Shown: piece by piece, positions 34,158 through 46,404 of the stretch
Numbering within the stretch: the stretch's first letter is position 1
How the letters are laid out: the number at the start of each line of letters is the position of its first letter
Assembly (NCBI RefSeq): GCF_026230105.1
Contig: NC_079480.1
Location: 7,110,488-7,174,487, forward strand
Direction: 5' to 3'
DNA from: Diorhabda sublineata
Taxonomy: Eukaryota; Arthropoda; Insecta; Coleoptera; Chrysomelidae
Length of the DNA: 64,000 nt
Translations under genes and position numbers: made by a program
Notes under the pieces: model-generated
Told to the model about the DNA's origin: nothing
Seen by the model: only the letters and a program-made list of their open reading frames with translations
Database searches by the model: none

Positions 34158-34272
34158 TTGGATATTTTTCCAAATAATAAATATTGTTTGCATATTTCCC
34201 AAAGGCACAAAATAAAATCAACAGAACAATCTGCGCGGAAACTAAAGGAACAACCACTTCTTTCGCACTCAT
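34158..34272 (-). CDS. Rh50: Rh50 ammonium channel, exon 1 (start codon)
   Basis: First coding exon of a Rhesus-type (Amt/Mep/Rh family) ammonia/CO2 channel of the plasma membrane. The ATG at 34272-34270 opens a 38-codon exon plus one base. It encodes a short cytosolic start followed by a hydrophobic first membrane helix (VSAQIVLLILFCAFGKYA) and ends in LEKYP. The donor GTGAGT follows at 34157. The single leftover A joins TG of the next exon to make the Met of the Rh signature YPMFQDVHVMIF, so the join is phase 1 and exact. The extracellular segment after helix 1 is short compared with vertebrate RhAG. The reading frame stays open somewhat upstream, so a slightly earlier start cannot be excluded, but this ATG has a purine at -3. 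The promoter would lie above 34272; I see no clear TATA box. Orientation and splicing are seen directly; transport function is family knowledge. Confidence 0.85.
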
Positions 34273-34900
34273 TCTCTTCCGCGGTTTTATGATTACTATT
34301 TCAGTTGTTTACTTCGACGACACTTGCTCCAATAAAAGGAACTTGAATAAATTGACTCAAAAAAACACGAAGTCGAATAACAAAGTGATTTCCAATGAAT
34401 CTACCGCACGAACACTGTGAAACGTTCCCCTTTGCAAGGATGAAATAGTTAATAATTACTGCCAAGGCAAATTACGTGGAATTAGGAAGTTGGCAATTTA
34501 TACAAAGCGTTTAGCGTCAACGATATGCTGATGTAGTAATTAACACATTAAAAGATATGTTTCAATTCCATTCCCCACTATATTTAGATAATATTGTGAT
34601 CGGTTAATCAAACATTCCTAAATTCAGGTCAGTGTTTGCTTATAGCATGAGTAGTTTTGATTGACGCCTTAACACTTTTAATTAATTTTTATTTATTCAT
34701 TATTATATAATAACTGATATCATCAACATACAGGGTTTTCCCGTCGCTAGGATAGATAGAAAAATTAAAGATATTTGGGGTTTCATCAATTAAAAATTTT
34801 CATACACATTTTTTACAATTTTGCCGCAACTACTGACAACATTGTATTGGAATTTTATACGAATATGTTTTTTGAGGCTATGCCATTGACACTAGGAGTA
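34273..34900. promoter_or_regulatory. Rh50 upstream region
   Basis: Sequence immediately 5' of the Rh50 start codon on the minus strand. It should contain the 5' UTR and promoter, unless a non-coding first exon lies further away. I see no clear TATA box or initiator, and no transposon. Confidence 0.3.
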
Positions 34901-34908
34901 CTTTTATT

Positions 34909-36680
34909 TTGCTCAAGCAGGTCGCTGGCCTAACTTGGAACCCTTCTCTTTTATCCGGGCTTGGGACCGGCTATGGAAGCACTGGGCTACTCAGTTCAAC
35001 CAACGCAATAATAGGCGGACGACCACCGACCACCAGAACGACCACCTACAGGATGGTACGAAAGTTGGTCTTCATCATTCCAGCTGTAGCTAGGCAACCA
35101 TTGATGCCAACACAGCACTAAGTCCTAACGTACGATGAAGACGACGATGTTGATACATTTAATGATATTATGAAGTGTAAAGAAAATCTATCCATAGTCT
35201 AATGAACAATGGTTTTCACCTTAGTTTCCATGAAGACGCATCGATTTGCTCGAAATTTTAACAGTAGATAGTAAATACCTTGAAAATTAAAGTCTACCTA
35301 AGCCAATGTCTTTTTACTCTGAGGGTGGTGATATTTTTTGAAATTGCATTTCAAGTACAAATTATTCCATGTATTTTCAAAAAATCGATGCAATTTGACA
35401 TATTCGTGATTGAAATTATGAATTTTTGTTACAAGAGAAGCATATTTTTGATCGATGTTTCAAAAATAACTCGAAACTTCCAATTTTATCGGAAAAACTG
35501 CTAGGAAGTTGAATGTAGCTTACAAAAAAAATAATGTTTTTTCTTGGTTAGAAACCTAATACAAACCGATTTATTAAAGAAGGAACTTATTCAGTGAACC
35601 GAAGATTTTGAATAATTTTAAATTAAACAAGTGGAAAACGATCAATTCTACTTAAATAATTTCACAAAACCATTCAAATGGGTCTTTATAAGACTTTGAA
35701 AAATGACGAAACGAGTTATCATGAAAATTAGAAAAAATCCCTTCATTTCATGGAAAATAAACGACATTCCCTAATTAAAATAAGATATTATAAATTTGCA
35801 AATCACTTTAAGTGAATACAAATAATAGAATGAAGAAGTTTGAATGATTTGAATAGCGAGATTCTGGAATTATGGATACCAAATAGTTTCAAAAAGATAA
35901 AAGATCGTTCAAACTATCAGAAAACAGAAAGTTTTTATTTTTTTCTCAATTTTTTCCATGAATGCTTCAACTTTGATTTAATTGAATTTTGATTGTATCA
36001 CTCCTCAAAATAATTTGCACATATTGGCATAGGGTTAATTTTGAAGTGGAAGATAAATAGAACTTAATTCCAAAATTTCACGTGTTAACTGGACTACTAT
36101 ATATTTCATTAGCTGTAGTAATATTTATATTAATTGTAATTATTATGTTGATAATATTCTGTTTTAATTCTGTTAGTTGTAGATTAAGTACAGTATTCTA
36201 TTCGAGAGTAATGGCTATTAATCATGCGGGCGAATTACGCAGCTCACTATACTCGAGGTGCGAAAATAATCCTCGTTAGTAATAGCCATCATTATTCGCT
36301 CATTGTATAATATACTATTAATCTGATACAAAATTAAACGTGCATTTTATTTACTGAATCCTAGCTATTCAATTTGAACATTTCCATACAAAAGTATTAA
36401 TTACAACATTATTACGAAATTCTAACATCAAAATGATCTACAAAACAAAGAAAAATCGATTCTGTTTTCATATTCTTAACGTATTGCTCGAAACTATTAA
36501 CTTCGTCATTTTTCATCCTGAGGAACGTTTAAAAATATTTTTTCGGAAGTTGCTTTTGTGGTATTCGCACATAATGGTAAGAAACAGGAGCGATAACTTC
36601 TGAGGTTCGACATTTTTTTATATTCTATATATTTTTTAGTAGTTTACGATAACACCAGAAATGAATAGACCAAAACACTG
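34909..36680. other. Intergenic; one unidentified open frame and a palindromic repeat
   Basis: 34909-35121 is open and Thr/Arg-rich with GC content above its surroundings; no family is recognised. An imperfect palindrome about 36205-36295 (GTAATGGCTATTAAT against AGTAATAGCCATCATT) looks like a small MITE. The rest is AT-rich without signal. Confidence 0.35.
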
Positions 36681-36689
36681 TATGATCTC

Positions 36690-37010
36690 CATACAGAATG
36701 AGTTTTATGTATAGAACGCCTCAATAATCTCGGAAACACTTCCGTTAAACTTTTTTACTAATTTACTGATAGTAGATCTTGCTATGGGATTCCGGTTAGG
36801 ATATAAATTATTATTAGATATATTATACGTATATTGTTGACTTCTACGCCTCTCACCATATCTTAATATCATTCAAATATCAATTCATTCTTTCCCATAT
36901 AAACGATCCATTGTGACTTTCAATAAACTTATACAGGGTTATCCATATGAAATACAATGCTCATTATTTTTCCGGGAAAGGGAAAGATCTGACGAGGCGG
37001 TCCATACATA
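36690..37010. repeat. Dispersed repeat with ACAGGGT-type ends (copy 1)
   Basis: 36690-36760 (TGAGTTTTATGTATAGAACG onward) recurs at 45304-45380. 36750-36815 recurs inverted at about 45710-45790. 36929-37000 (TACAGGGTTATCCAT...TTTTTCCGGGAAAGGG) recurs at 46312-46395 and inverted at 45425-45478. ACAGGGTGATCC is a typical end of insect Tc1/mariner-derived MITEs. Confidence 0.5.
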
Positions 37011-37429
37011 AAACTTGATCAGCAGTTTTCGGTGTGTTTTGGATATTGGATTTCAAAGATTATTTATAATTTGATAAAGCTTTTCAGCTATTGCGAATAA
37101 AATAAAACTTTTAATAAGGTGACCATATTTTTTTATTTCAAATTCAGGACGGGAATTTGTAGTGGGGGTAGTTGAATAACTTGAATATCATTTTTTAATT
37201 ATTTTTTAGTAAAATTAAAAAAATCAGTGTTTTTCTCAATTAATTTTTTTAATAAGAACTACTGAGTACATATCTTTCTGTATTCTTATGAACTACGGAT
37301 CTTTCTCAATAGGTCCTTTTTGCATTGAAGCGTTGTATAAAATTCTGTACAATTTTTTTCATAATTAACTTTAGTAAGTAATATCGCTTTTAGTGTGTCT
37401 ATTTCAAGTCGAGACTTTTCACTTGTTCA

Positions 37430-38560
37430 AAACCTATTCAGTAAAGAAAATAGTTTTTCCGAAGAAGCATTTGTGCCAGACAGAAAACACCCAGCTATAT
37501 GAATCCAGGTCCTGAAAACTTATCTTTTTCTGTTTCTGTAAATAAGTGAGTGCAGTCTGATAAACTGAAATAGCGTCGGCTCTGAACTGTATAATCTGCT
37601 TTCCAGATACTTTTTCTTCTTCTTTGATTTTATCTAATTTAGTACAAACCTCTATAGAAATAAAGGAATGTTGAATCCTGCTCATCAAAATGGTTTACAA
37701 ACTCTCAATGGCTGCAATAACATCGAAGACACTGACTGTCTCTTTTTCTTTCTAAATTCTAAATCCTATTTCTTGACAATGTATGAAGTGCAGCCAAGCT
37801 TCAGAAACAAGATTATCAAAAAGTTAAAAAAGAAATACAGGGTACTTTTCTTGCGATTGAGACTTGAAATATAAATATAAAATCGAAACAATTAATTCAA
37901 CGTCAATCGGTAATACATCGGCAGCTATTCTAATAGTATTGTGGAAAATATGACCCGCACACCCAACTATTAAATTATGGTTCAGCTTCTGATACAATTT
38001 GATAAAAGCATTGTTCCTATTTGCTCCTCTAAAATTAGAATTTGTGTTGTCTGCATAAAGTCCAACAACTTTTTATTGTAAATTATTTTTTATTATGCAA
38101 TCAGGAACATAATTACTGACTGTATCGTATGTTTTGTTTGGCAATGAGTTCATTTCCAAAATTTTTACTTTCATTCCCGATTTCCAGTCAGAATAACTTG
38201 CTAACATTGGAAATAGCTTTATTTCTTTGTGATCGGATGCATCAGTTAATACAGAAACAAATTTGCACCGGCTTAAGTCACAGTGCACTTAGTAGTGAAT
38301 ATCATTTAGTAGCAAAAATCTGAGTCCTAGATTGACCCAGTCATTAGAATATGTTATAAATACTGTTGACGAGAATTATTCATACTCATGGTTTTGATTG
38401 TGCAACTATTTGAAAAAACGAACGAAATCTTCACTTAATCATTTTTCCACAATAAAGTTTTGTGACTGTCAAGAGGTCTTTCTTAGCAAGGTTTTTAGCT
38501 GTTTCTAAATGTGTGTTGGATTTGTTTCAAGTAGAAGATCTACACTTGACAAATCAATTC
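37430..38560 (-). pseudogene. hAT-type transposase (zinc-finger/DUF4371-like), degenerate
   Basis: The minus strand carries CKFVSVLTDASDHKEIKLFP, then DWKSGMKVKILEMNSLPNKT and YDTVSNYVPDC (38288-38073). This is the segment around the first catalytic Asp (S.LTDASN) of a hAT lineage common in arthropods. Further downstream (37688-37434) IIQFRADAISVYQTALTYLQ fits the later helical region. Frames are broken between and after these blocks. Confidence 0.55.
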
Positions 38561-38789
38561 TAATTTCAGAGCTAGTGAAGTATGTTATTTATTTTTTTGG
38601 TAGTCTTCAACATTTATGGTACTTATGCACTTAACTGAATTTACTATTGACAGTTTAAGGTCTATCTTTTTGATTTGATTAATTTTGATTTGATTTTTAT
38701 TAAGCACTGATTTCACTAGCATGTACCTATTGGTTAGACAAAGTAATTTCGGTTTTGTAGTATAAAGTAAAACATAAAATTTCTGGTCC

Positions 38790-39310
38790 TCACCGGCAAA
38801 AAAACTGAATCAGGTGCCATTAAAGGTCATTATACATCTGTGAAAGTTTGACCATTCAAAGAATTTTGCAATATCCGAAATAAATGGTAATCAGATGGTG
38901 CCAGATGAGGGCTGTTTGAGGGATGTGGTATCACTTTCCAGCCAAAGTCCAATAGTATCATAGTGGAACACTAAACCTTTCCGATTTGACAATTCTGGCC
39001 AATTTTCTTTGACTGCTTCATCATAATTGATCGTTTAGTTCCTTGGAAGCAGCTGAAAATATACAACACTTTTGTGATCCCACCAAATTGACAGCATGAG
39101 CTTTTTTATGTTTTTCAGCTTTCGATGTGGTTTGTGCTTGTTTATCATGTTTGTTCCATGATCGTTTTCGAACTATGTAACTGTACAGGACCCATTTTAT
39201 TCACCTGTACATATCGCAAAATATCGCAAATGGTGATTCGGTGTGTTGAATAAATTACTTCCAATTCCCAAATATCAAGCTAGCCCAAGACATTTTAACA
39301 GCTTTTCGAT
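38790..39310 (-). pseudogene. mariner (Mos1/mauritiana-like) transposase, catalytic part
   Basis: Minus-strand frames read KWVLYSYIVRKRSWNKHDKQ, AQTTSKAEKHKKA, then HPSNSPHLAPSDYHLFRILQ and NSLNGQTF. The last block is the SPDLAPSDYHLFRS motif bearing the third Asp. The middle block with the second Asp is broken. It is distinct from the other mariner copies in the window. Confidence 0.6.
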
Positions 39311-39319
39311 TGTGTGTCT

Positions 39320-41680
39320 CCATCAACAACTTCAGTAGGCTTATCAGAAGGTTTCTCATCTGCAGAGCGGAATTTTTCATACGAATTCGTACACGTACGA
39401 AAGTACTTATATTAATAGATCTAACAAAATCACTAAATCAGATCAATTAAGTTCATGATTTTAATCAGGATGATGTGAATTATTAAATATGATAATTGAT
39501 CGGCGGATTTATGCACTCGATAACTCGAAAAAAAAATGCGTATTCATTGAATATGAATCGCAAACGTTGAAAAGCTTCATGAGAAGGCGAGAAGTTTCAA
39601 CGGGATAACGTGTTTGAAGTTAGCCGCATAAGCAAAAGATGTATGAGTGAAGGCATATTTCATGGGGCAAATCCTCACTAAAAATTAGAATATGAACAAG
39701 TATTTTCTTAACACTTTACTATATCTTACGAAAAACTCCAGTACGTGTTAATGGGATTGTGAAGTTTCTTCTCAACTACATCTTAACTAAGTCAACTTAT
39801 TGACTACTGTGTTCTTAATTATATTTTTCTGGTTACTATACTATTTCTTTTTCAAACAATTCAAACTACATAATCTGATTATTTCCAAATATATATGATA
39901 AACTCGATGTCATCAATTCCTCATTCACAATTATGGTTGCTTCATGTCATGTAAATAACTGTAATACAATCCAAACGTAATGAACATGGTTATTCTAGAT
40001 GAAATTGAAACAATCTATACTAACGATTATAAGGATGTAATTATAAATTCTGGGCATTTTAGAATCATTTATGGTAGTCGTCAACAAATATTCAGTATTA
40101 TTCAAGGTTTTAACGAATATCGACTAAATAAATAGCCCACCTTTAGATCAATAAAAAACCTAAAATACTCTGTCTTAAAGATATCATTAATCATATTATG
40201 TAAGAGACGCAAAATGGACTGACAATCCGTAGTTCATTACTATACATTTTCCAGGAAATTCTTAGATGCATTATAAGTTCTCTTGCAACAATGTAAGAAG
40301 AGAAAATTCTTTGTTTAATTGAAGTGAAAAAATCACACGATACGTAAGCAACAAACAAAAATAGTCGTGACAGAATGGTTTGGATCCAGTTTTGTCAGAC
40401 TTCTTCGAAAAAGATAATTGAATAAAAAACGACGGGTTGCACTCCGGGAGTGCCGGAAGAAGTGAAAACTTGAATATTGACGTTGTGCATTTTTGATATT
40501 TTAGAATAGTTAGGGAATAATTTTGCACGAGTTGATTCAATAATCAATATAAAAGTAATATCATTTATGTGGTAGGATAAAATATTTATTTATTGCGCTG
40601 TCCTACAAACATGACAATTTACATATATTACTTTAAAAAGTTTATCTCTTAGAAAAATCAACTTCCATCCATAATTTCGACGACTTTTTCACCATCATTA
40701 TTACCAGAACCATCATCGCCAATTTCTAAAATTGATACGATCGGTTTATGATAGCTGAAGTAAGAACCGAACAGTTTTGATTCGAACCTATTTAAATGTC
40801 TAATAAAGACCGCAACAAAAGTAGTTTTGTATTTGGTTGTGCTACTCCGCGCCGGCTGTCTACTCTCCATCCGTCTTACGAATTTTCTATGAGGTCACGT
40901 GTCCTAAGGCGAGTTTAACATTTTTTACCCATTACAAAAAAAGTGTACAACTCCGCTAAAGAAGTTTTCACTTCAAAAATATGAAGATAATCACCTCTAA
41001 ACAATTTTCTAAAATAAAATCATATGAAAATCGAAGTTGAAGATGAAGAAGTTGAAATTGTTCTTGTTCACAGAGGAAGCGGTTTGAGTACAAGAAAAAA
41101 TATTATGTGATATGAAAAAACGCATCCAGAAACAATTTTTCATGCTGTATGGGCTGAGAAATGCAGAGTTATAATTATATAGGAACATCTGTAAATGCAT
41201 CAGAAGATCACAATGGAGAACTGAATATGACAATTAGTTGAATCTAATATTGACAAACTCAAAACAGTTTTCACTTTCCAGTACGTGAACTTTATAAGCG
41301 GTCGAAATATAGACAATATTTCAAATGTAGGAATCCTTAAAAGAATGAAATCAAAGATCTTTTCCGAAGTGGAAAAGCTCTAACTATAATGCTTGGTTAA
41401 TGTTATTAGAGAAACTGAGTATCATCAAAGGAAAAGTCATAGGTAAACTTTCCAGAGGTAAACGAGGAACTTTCTAGATCTGAAACTTGCACTGCACCCA
41501 AGGAAGAAAAATTATATGCAGCCCAAATTTTTCTTACTATATCTATTGTCAATTGGTTTCTGCAATTCCAAAATTGTGTATCTCGATCATATATATTTTA
41601 ATGTGAAACCCTTTGCGTTGATCGAATGTGATAGATGTTACTTAAGTTTTGAGATATGGCAACATTGATGTGAATATGTC
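39320..41680. other. Intergenic, nothing assigned
   Basis: AT-rich. A minus open frame at 40870-40658 (starting MESRQPARSSTTKYKTTF) and a plus stretch at 40300-40450 (EVKKSHDT, NKNSRDRMVWIQF) look slightly protein-like but are not recognised. No structural RNA seen. Confidence 0.35.
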
Positions 41681-41689
41681 AAATTTGAG

Positions 41690-42450
41690 ATTGCCATCAT
41701 TAAGTTTGACATAGAATTGAATCGCGAAAGTTTCCGTGTAAATCTTTCCTATGACTTTCGACGTGGATTAAACCAACAGCAGAGTTGCCGATCAAATCGT
41801 TTCGTCTTTTGGTGTTGAAGTATCATCTCGAGACACTATGTATCGCTGGTTTTCCGAATACAATCGTGGTCGAACTTCGCTAAAAAATCGGCTAGTGTAC
41901 TAGAAAACATCGATGCTGTGCTTAAAGTGACACTGCAATATCGTAATGTGACATACATTTGTTCCGTTAGATACTGCATAAATTGACAATAGCTCAGAAA
42001 AAAACTCGTGTTAATGATGCAAAGAAATTCTGAAAAAATTCAATCGCGGTACATCTATGAGATTGTGACGCATACCAAAGAATCGTCTGGGTATGGGTCT
42101 TCCAAGACGAACGAAATCCATCAAAAGTTGCAAGTGCACGAAGCACTTCGAAGCAAATGGAATAACTTGACACAGTTCTATCAGAGCAATGTACAATGGT
42201 CAATTTTGAAATAATGCAGCAGAAATGTTCTAAAATCATTCTTCACCACGAAAATGCGAGTTCTCACAAATCAATCATATTGTCAATATTGTTCTACACC
42301 TGAAGAAGCGGTTGATGGGTTCAAATCACATATTTTGGAGGTGCCTCAATCTGAATAGAAAAAATGCTTTGAGAATTGGTTCAAACGTGTATAAAAGTGT
42401 ATTTATTTAAATGGAAAATATTTTGGAGAACAATCAAATCATATCCAAAT
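41690..42450 (+). pseudogene. mariner-like transposase (FSTPEEAVDAF family), copy 2
   Basis: Frames give LNRESF, YDFRRGLNQQQS, ENIDAVLKVTLQYRNVTY, IAQKKTRVN, WVFQDERNPSKVASARST, ILHHENASSHKSI (second catalytic block, HHDNA.SH), FSTPEEAVDGFKSHILEVPQ and CIYLNGKYF. The central catalytic DDD region is partly deleted: about 200 residues shrink to the pieces listed. The tail matches 22230-22395. Confidence 0.65.
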
Positions 42451-42454
42451 ACGC

Positions 42455-43180
42455 ATATTTGTTTAATTTTTCTGTAGCAGCCTTCGTAGTAGATATTCAC
42501 ATGAGAAGATCAGTTTGGAGCAAACGGTGAAACAGTCTTGAGGTTGTTATATCTAATTTATCTATAAAAAGTTCAACTTATATTGATATATAATTGTAAA
42601 AACTGTATTGTTTACCGTTAGAAATACCAGTTGTATATTCTTCAATTGTAAAACAATGATATTCAAATTCTTATGACCTGGAAGTCAAAAAATAAACTAA
42701 TAAGATACTTATTAATCAGTGACGGAAAATGTTTCATGTCATCATTTTTATTATTTGTTGTTAAATATAATTTATTCTAATACTCATATATTTTGATAAA
42801 CAATAAGGAAGTAAGTGAAGAAATTAGAAATTCGCATAAATTTAATTATTAGCCCTGAGCAGATTGTGAATTACTTTGACAAAGATTATTACATTATTCT
42901 TATGATTGTGACCTATGAATAGAAGTGATATTAATTAATTGAATTAGTATGAAAATGATGCAAAGTGTATTCCTGTTAAATCCAATTGAAACATACTTTA
43001 TTGTTAAATTTACATAATCATTTCGACAGTACAGATTAGAATTTAGTTTCTAAGCATTCCAATATGACCAAGATTAGAGAAACAGTTTAACCTTTGGTGC
43101 AAATAGAGGATAAAGTGCTACAGTAGCACTTGAAACGTAAACTGGGGGAAAAATCATCTACATGGAAACAATTGATACGG
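42455..43180. other. Intergenic, nothing assigned
   Basis: AT-rich, no coding or repeat signal that I can support. It leads into the open frame at 43231. Confidence 0.35.
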
Positions 43181-43230
43181 AGAAAAGTATTTATTTTATT
43201 TATAAAAAAGGTACATAATTTGGATAAACT

Positions 43231-43488
43231 TTGAGTAGACGTTTATGGAGAGAATGCGAAACATTGGAAGATATAATTTGTGGAAAATTTCCTATGAATT
43301 ATACTCCGTTTGGGAGAAGATCTATGAGAAATTATATGTTGGAGAAGACAATTAGTCCGGAGGCGGTCAATGCAGCCAGTGCAATCATAGGGCCAAGGAT
43401 AAAACAGTGGTATTCTTATATATTATGGGCCGCTGAATCCAAATATGCCCCAAATTGTTCAGATCGCAATTGCTTAAAGAAATTATGA
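43231..43488 (+). CDS. Unidentified 85-residue open frame
   Basis: An uninterrupted frame ending in TGA encodes SRRLWRECETLEDIICGKFP, MNYTPFGRRSMRNYMLEKTI, SPEAVNAASAIIGPRIKQWY and SYILWAAESKYAPNCSDRNC. The region has higher GC than its surroundings and balanced amino-acid use with Cys and Trp, unlike random frames. It begins with TTG, and AGTAG|ACG could be a splice acceptor, so it may be a last exon or the C-terminal part of a transposon protein. I do not recognise the family; no neighbour helps. Confidence 0.35.
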   Translation: MSRRLWRECETLEDIICGKFPMNYTPFGRRSMRNYMLEKTISPEAVNAASAIIGPRIKQWYSYILWAAESKYAPNCSDRNCLKKL

Positions 43489-43494
43489 ACAAAT

Positions 43495-45300
43495 GGTTTT
43501 TTCGGTTCGGATAATTTTTTTATGCAAATATAGTCCATTTTAAGAAGACAAGGTCTCCTCTATTAACTTTCGATGTTAATAACTTTTGACTATCTGCACA
43601 TTTTTTAAAATTGAAAAATCGTACTTGTTCTTTGAACCTTACTCTACAAATTGGTATAGTTCGATATTAACGCAGGTCCGGCGTTTGGCATTTATCGCGA
43701 TTGATAATTAAGCGCTTTCTCAACGTTGCAGCGCATGGCGACAAGCTTCGATCTCCGCGCTCCGAACGCAGTTGGCTCTATTTTGGCGCGTATTTTATAT
43801 CTCTAATTTACTATCTGCCTTGAAAAAGATATCATTCTATAAATTTTTGGCCTTAACATTGAAAATATTATTCCATTACAAATCTCTTTAATTACACAAC
43901 CAAATAAATTACAACCTGAATTGAAATGTAATACTTTTACATATATTTTTTGATAACTTTTAGTTGTTACAAGTTGATTTTATTGTTATTATTCGTGCTT
44001 TATAAATTCATTAAGTCAATTGATAAAATGAAATAGGAAACGAGAAAGTCTAGAATCACAACGCATTGTCGAATTTTTGAAATCTTTGAAATTTCACGCA
44101 CGATTATATATTTTCTTCACATAGATTTTACGGCAATCAATAATTGGTGAGTACATCAAATGCACTTTTCATAATTGAGCAGGATTCCTGAATGATTGAT
44201 TACTACATTTCACGTTGCATTGAAAACACCAATTAAATTCCTGCGCGTAATTTCCGTCGTAAAAAATTCAACGTTCAATGTTCTAAACCTTGATCAAACT
44301 CATTTTTTTCTTTCAATTTGCGTGCTCCGTTTAGCAATTGGATCGCTTGGACCTTTGACATCGAATGGCCTGAAATTATAATCAATCAATCTATCATTCC
44401 CTTTTCGACGTTTATGTAAGCCTACGGATTTCAACCGTTTACTTGGATTAATATAAATATGTTGGGAAGATTGAAAAATGATAGGTAATGTATTGATGAT
44501 GGAGGACTTCTTTAGCTTGGGGAAAGCCACGAAATAGTTTTAAAGCTGAATCATGCTATTTCACGACACTAAATTGTTCTAGGAAAGAAAGAAAAATGAT
44601 ATGGAAATAAGGGATACTTGATAAATTCCAGTGTCTAAAAGATATGAAATTTTTTAAAATAAATAAGATTCTCTTATTCTCATATTATTCTTTGTGCCTG
44701 AAATTGAATTGAAAATAGTACCATGTGATATCATTCTAATAAAATTATATTCAGTTCCTCATAGTCCAGGATAATGGCAGAATGTCATGATCAAGTCTCT
44801 CCCAAACGGAAACTCGTTCGGATTTATTTATTCTAACATTGAAGTTATTGAAAAACTGATTTGTTATTGACCTCCATCTCCTCCTTATTTTTGTTCTTTT
44901 GAAATATTAATATCTCGATATGCAATATTTCCCTTATTGCATTGTTGACCACTCGCTATATTTTTTGTTTTTGATATATTTCAGCTTATTCGATATTGAA
45001 TTATTGAAAATTCTTTCTCCTTCACTATTTATCATAGAAAGAAATGATGCAGTCTTGTCTGCCATATTCAATATATCCGTACTGAGATATGGAGCGAAAT
45101 GAATTTTCTTCTCGATAGACAAATAGTTTCAGTCAAGATTACTCTCAATAAAACAGTAACAGAAATCGTTCAATAATATATTTTTGAAGGCCAAATAATG
45201 GTAATTGACAAAAACGTTCATAGTATACGTGAATTAAGTCACATACTATGAACTAAAAATAGACAATAGATACTTAAAACAATAACTTGTCAATCGATCT
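43495..45300. other. Intergenic; GC-richer patch at 43670-43800
   Basis: 43670-43800 (CAGGTCCGGCGTTTGGC...CTCCGCGCTCCGAACGC) is notably richer in CG than its flanks, but has no open frame or clear repeat partner in the window. The rest is AT-rich with only short chance frames. Confidence 0.35.
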
Positions 45301-45303
45301 GAT

Positions 45304-45480
45304 AAGTTTCTTCTCAAATATACAGAGTGAGTTTTATGTATGGAACGCCTCAATTATCTCGAAAACGGATTTTCATAAATTTTTGTATACAAGGGTATTA
45401 CGAAGGTATTTACATTGTTGTCATATCTTTCCATTTTCCGGAAAAATAATAACTTTGTTAGTTCAAATGGATCACCTTTT
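45304..45480. repeat. Dispersed repeat with GGTGATCC-type end (copy 2)
   Basis: The left part (TGAGTTTTATGTATGGAACG) matches 36700; the right part is the reverse complement of 46312-46395 (TTTTTCCGGAAAA...GGTGATCC). Short element of about 170 bp. Confidence 0.5.
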
Positions 45481-45804
45481 TTTCGCTCTTAGAAATCCTT
45501 AAGAAATACTTATTATTTTTCATTCAATGTTCCCTATACCTAAATGTTATAATTTCGAAGTTATAGCTACGTTTATGTTATCTCAACTGAAGTTAAAATA
45601 ATACATTTAAGTGGCTATGACCTCTACAATCACAGATTTGACGTTACAATAAATTATTATTGTTTAAGTTTATTGAAAGTAACAATGGATCTGAAAAAAA
45701 AAAGAATTGATAGTTTAATGAACAAAACAATATCTTTAATCATTTATATCCTAACCGAAATCTCATAACAAGATATACTGTCAGTAAATAAGTAAAAAAG
45801 TTGA

Positions 45805-45900
45805 AAATCCCTTGGCTTGTTGTATTGAAGTAAATGGAATACACTTCGAACATCTGCTGTAATCGCCTTTACGGTATGTTTTTTAAAATTCGTAATGTTT
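45805..45900 (+). pseudogene. Tc1/mariner-type C-terminus and 3' end (HTQYPEK family)
   Basis: CCTTGGCTTGTTGTATTGAAG onward encodes VEVNGIHFEHLL-like residues and continues into the same non-coding end as 20884-20990. Only the last 30 or so codons remain. Confidence 0.55.
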
Positions 45901-46026
45901 TTACCTCACAAATGTGGATTTACTAACACAAATATTCAAAGATTTGTCTTCAGTTATTGAGTTATTTTACCTCACAAATGTGGATTTACTAACACAAATA
46001 TTCAAAGATTTGTCTTCAGTTATTGA
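45901..46026 (+). repeat. Tandem duplication, 66-bp unit, two copies
   Basis: 45901-45966 and 45967-46026 are identical over the first 60 bases (TTACCTCACAAATGTGG ... TTCAGTTATTGA). The copy lies in the 3' end of the mariner-type fragment; the homologous place at 20980 has one copy only, so duplication happened at this locus and recently. Confidence 0.85.
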
Positions 46027-46311
46027 AGGTTTTCAGATTCGGATAAATATTTTACTGCCCAGTTTCATTAAACTTTTTACTAACTTATTAACACTAGACC
46101 TTGTAACGAGATTTGTATTAGCACATTAATTATTGAAGAATATTCAAATGAAACGAGTTTATTCAATCCTAGCCATCTAAATGTACAATATTTATTATAA
46201 CTTTGGTGAAGACAACATAAATATAAACTCCGAACTTATGGCATGGAAAATATTCCATGAAAAATAATCAGTCTTTCTTAAGGATTTCTAAAAATACAAA
46301 ATGTATAGGGT

Positions 46312-46400
46312 GATCCATTTTAAATAACAACATTCATTATTTTTCCGGAAAAGGGAACGTTCTGACAACAATGTGGATACCACCATAATACCGGCCGTTT
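46312..46400 (+). repeat. Dispersed repeat end with AGGGTGATCC (copy 3)
   Basis: TATAGGGTGATCCATTTT...TTTTTCCGGAAAAGGGAACG matches 36929-37000 and the inverted copy at 45425-45478. Confidence 0.5.
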
Positions 46401-46404
46401 TACT

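Noticed and set aside
36082..36279. Hydrophobic small open frame resembling a membrane peptide
   Set aside because: AT-driven Leu/Ile/Val run that enters a palindromic repeat; no start context or conservation visible.
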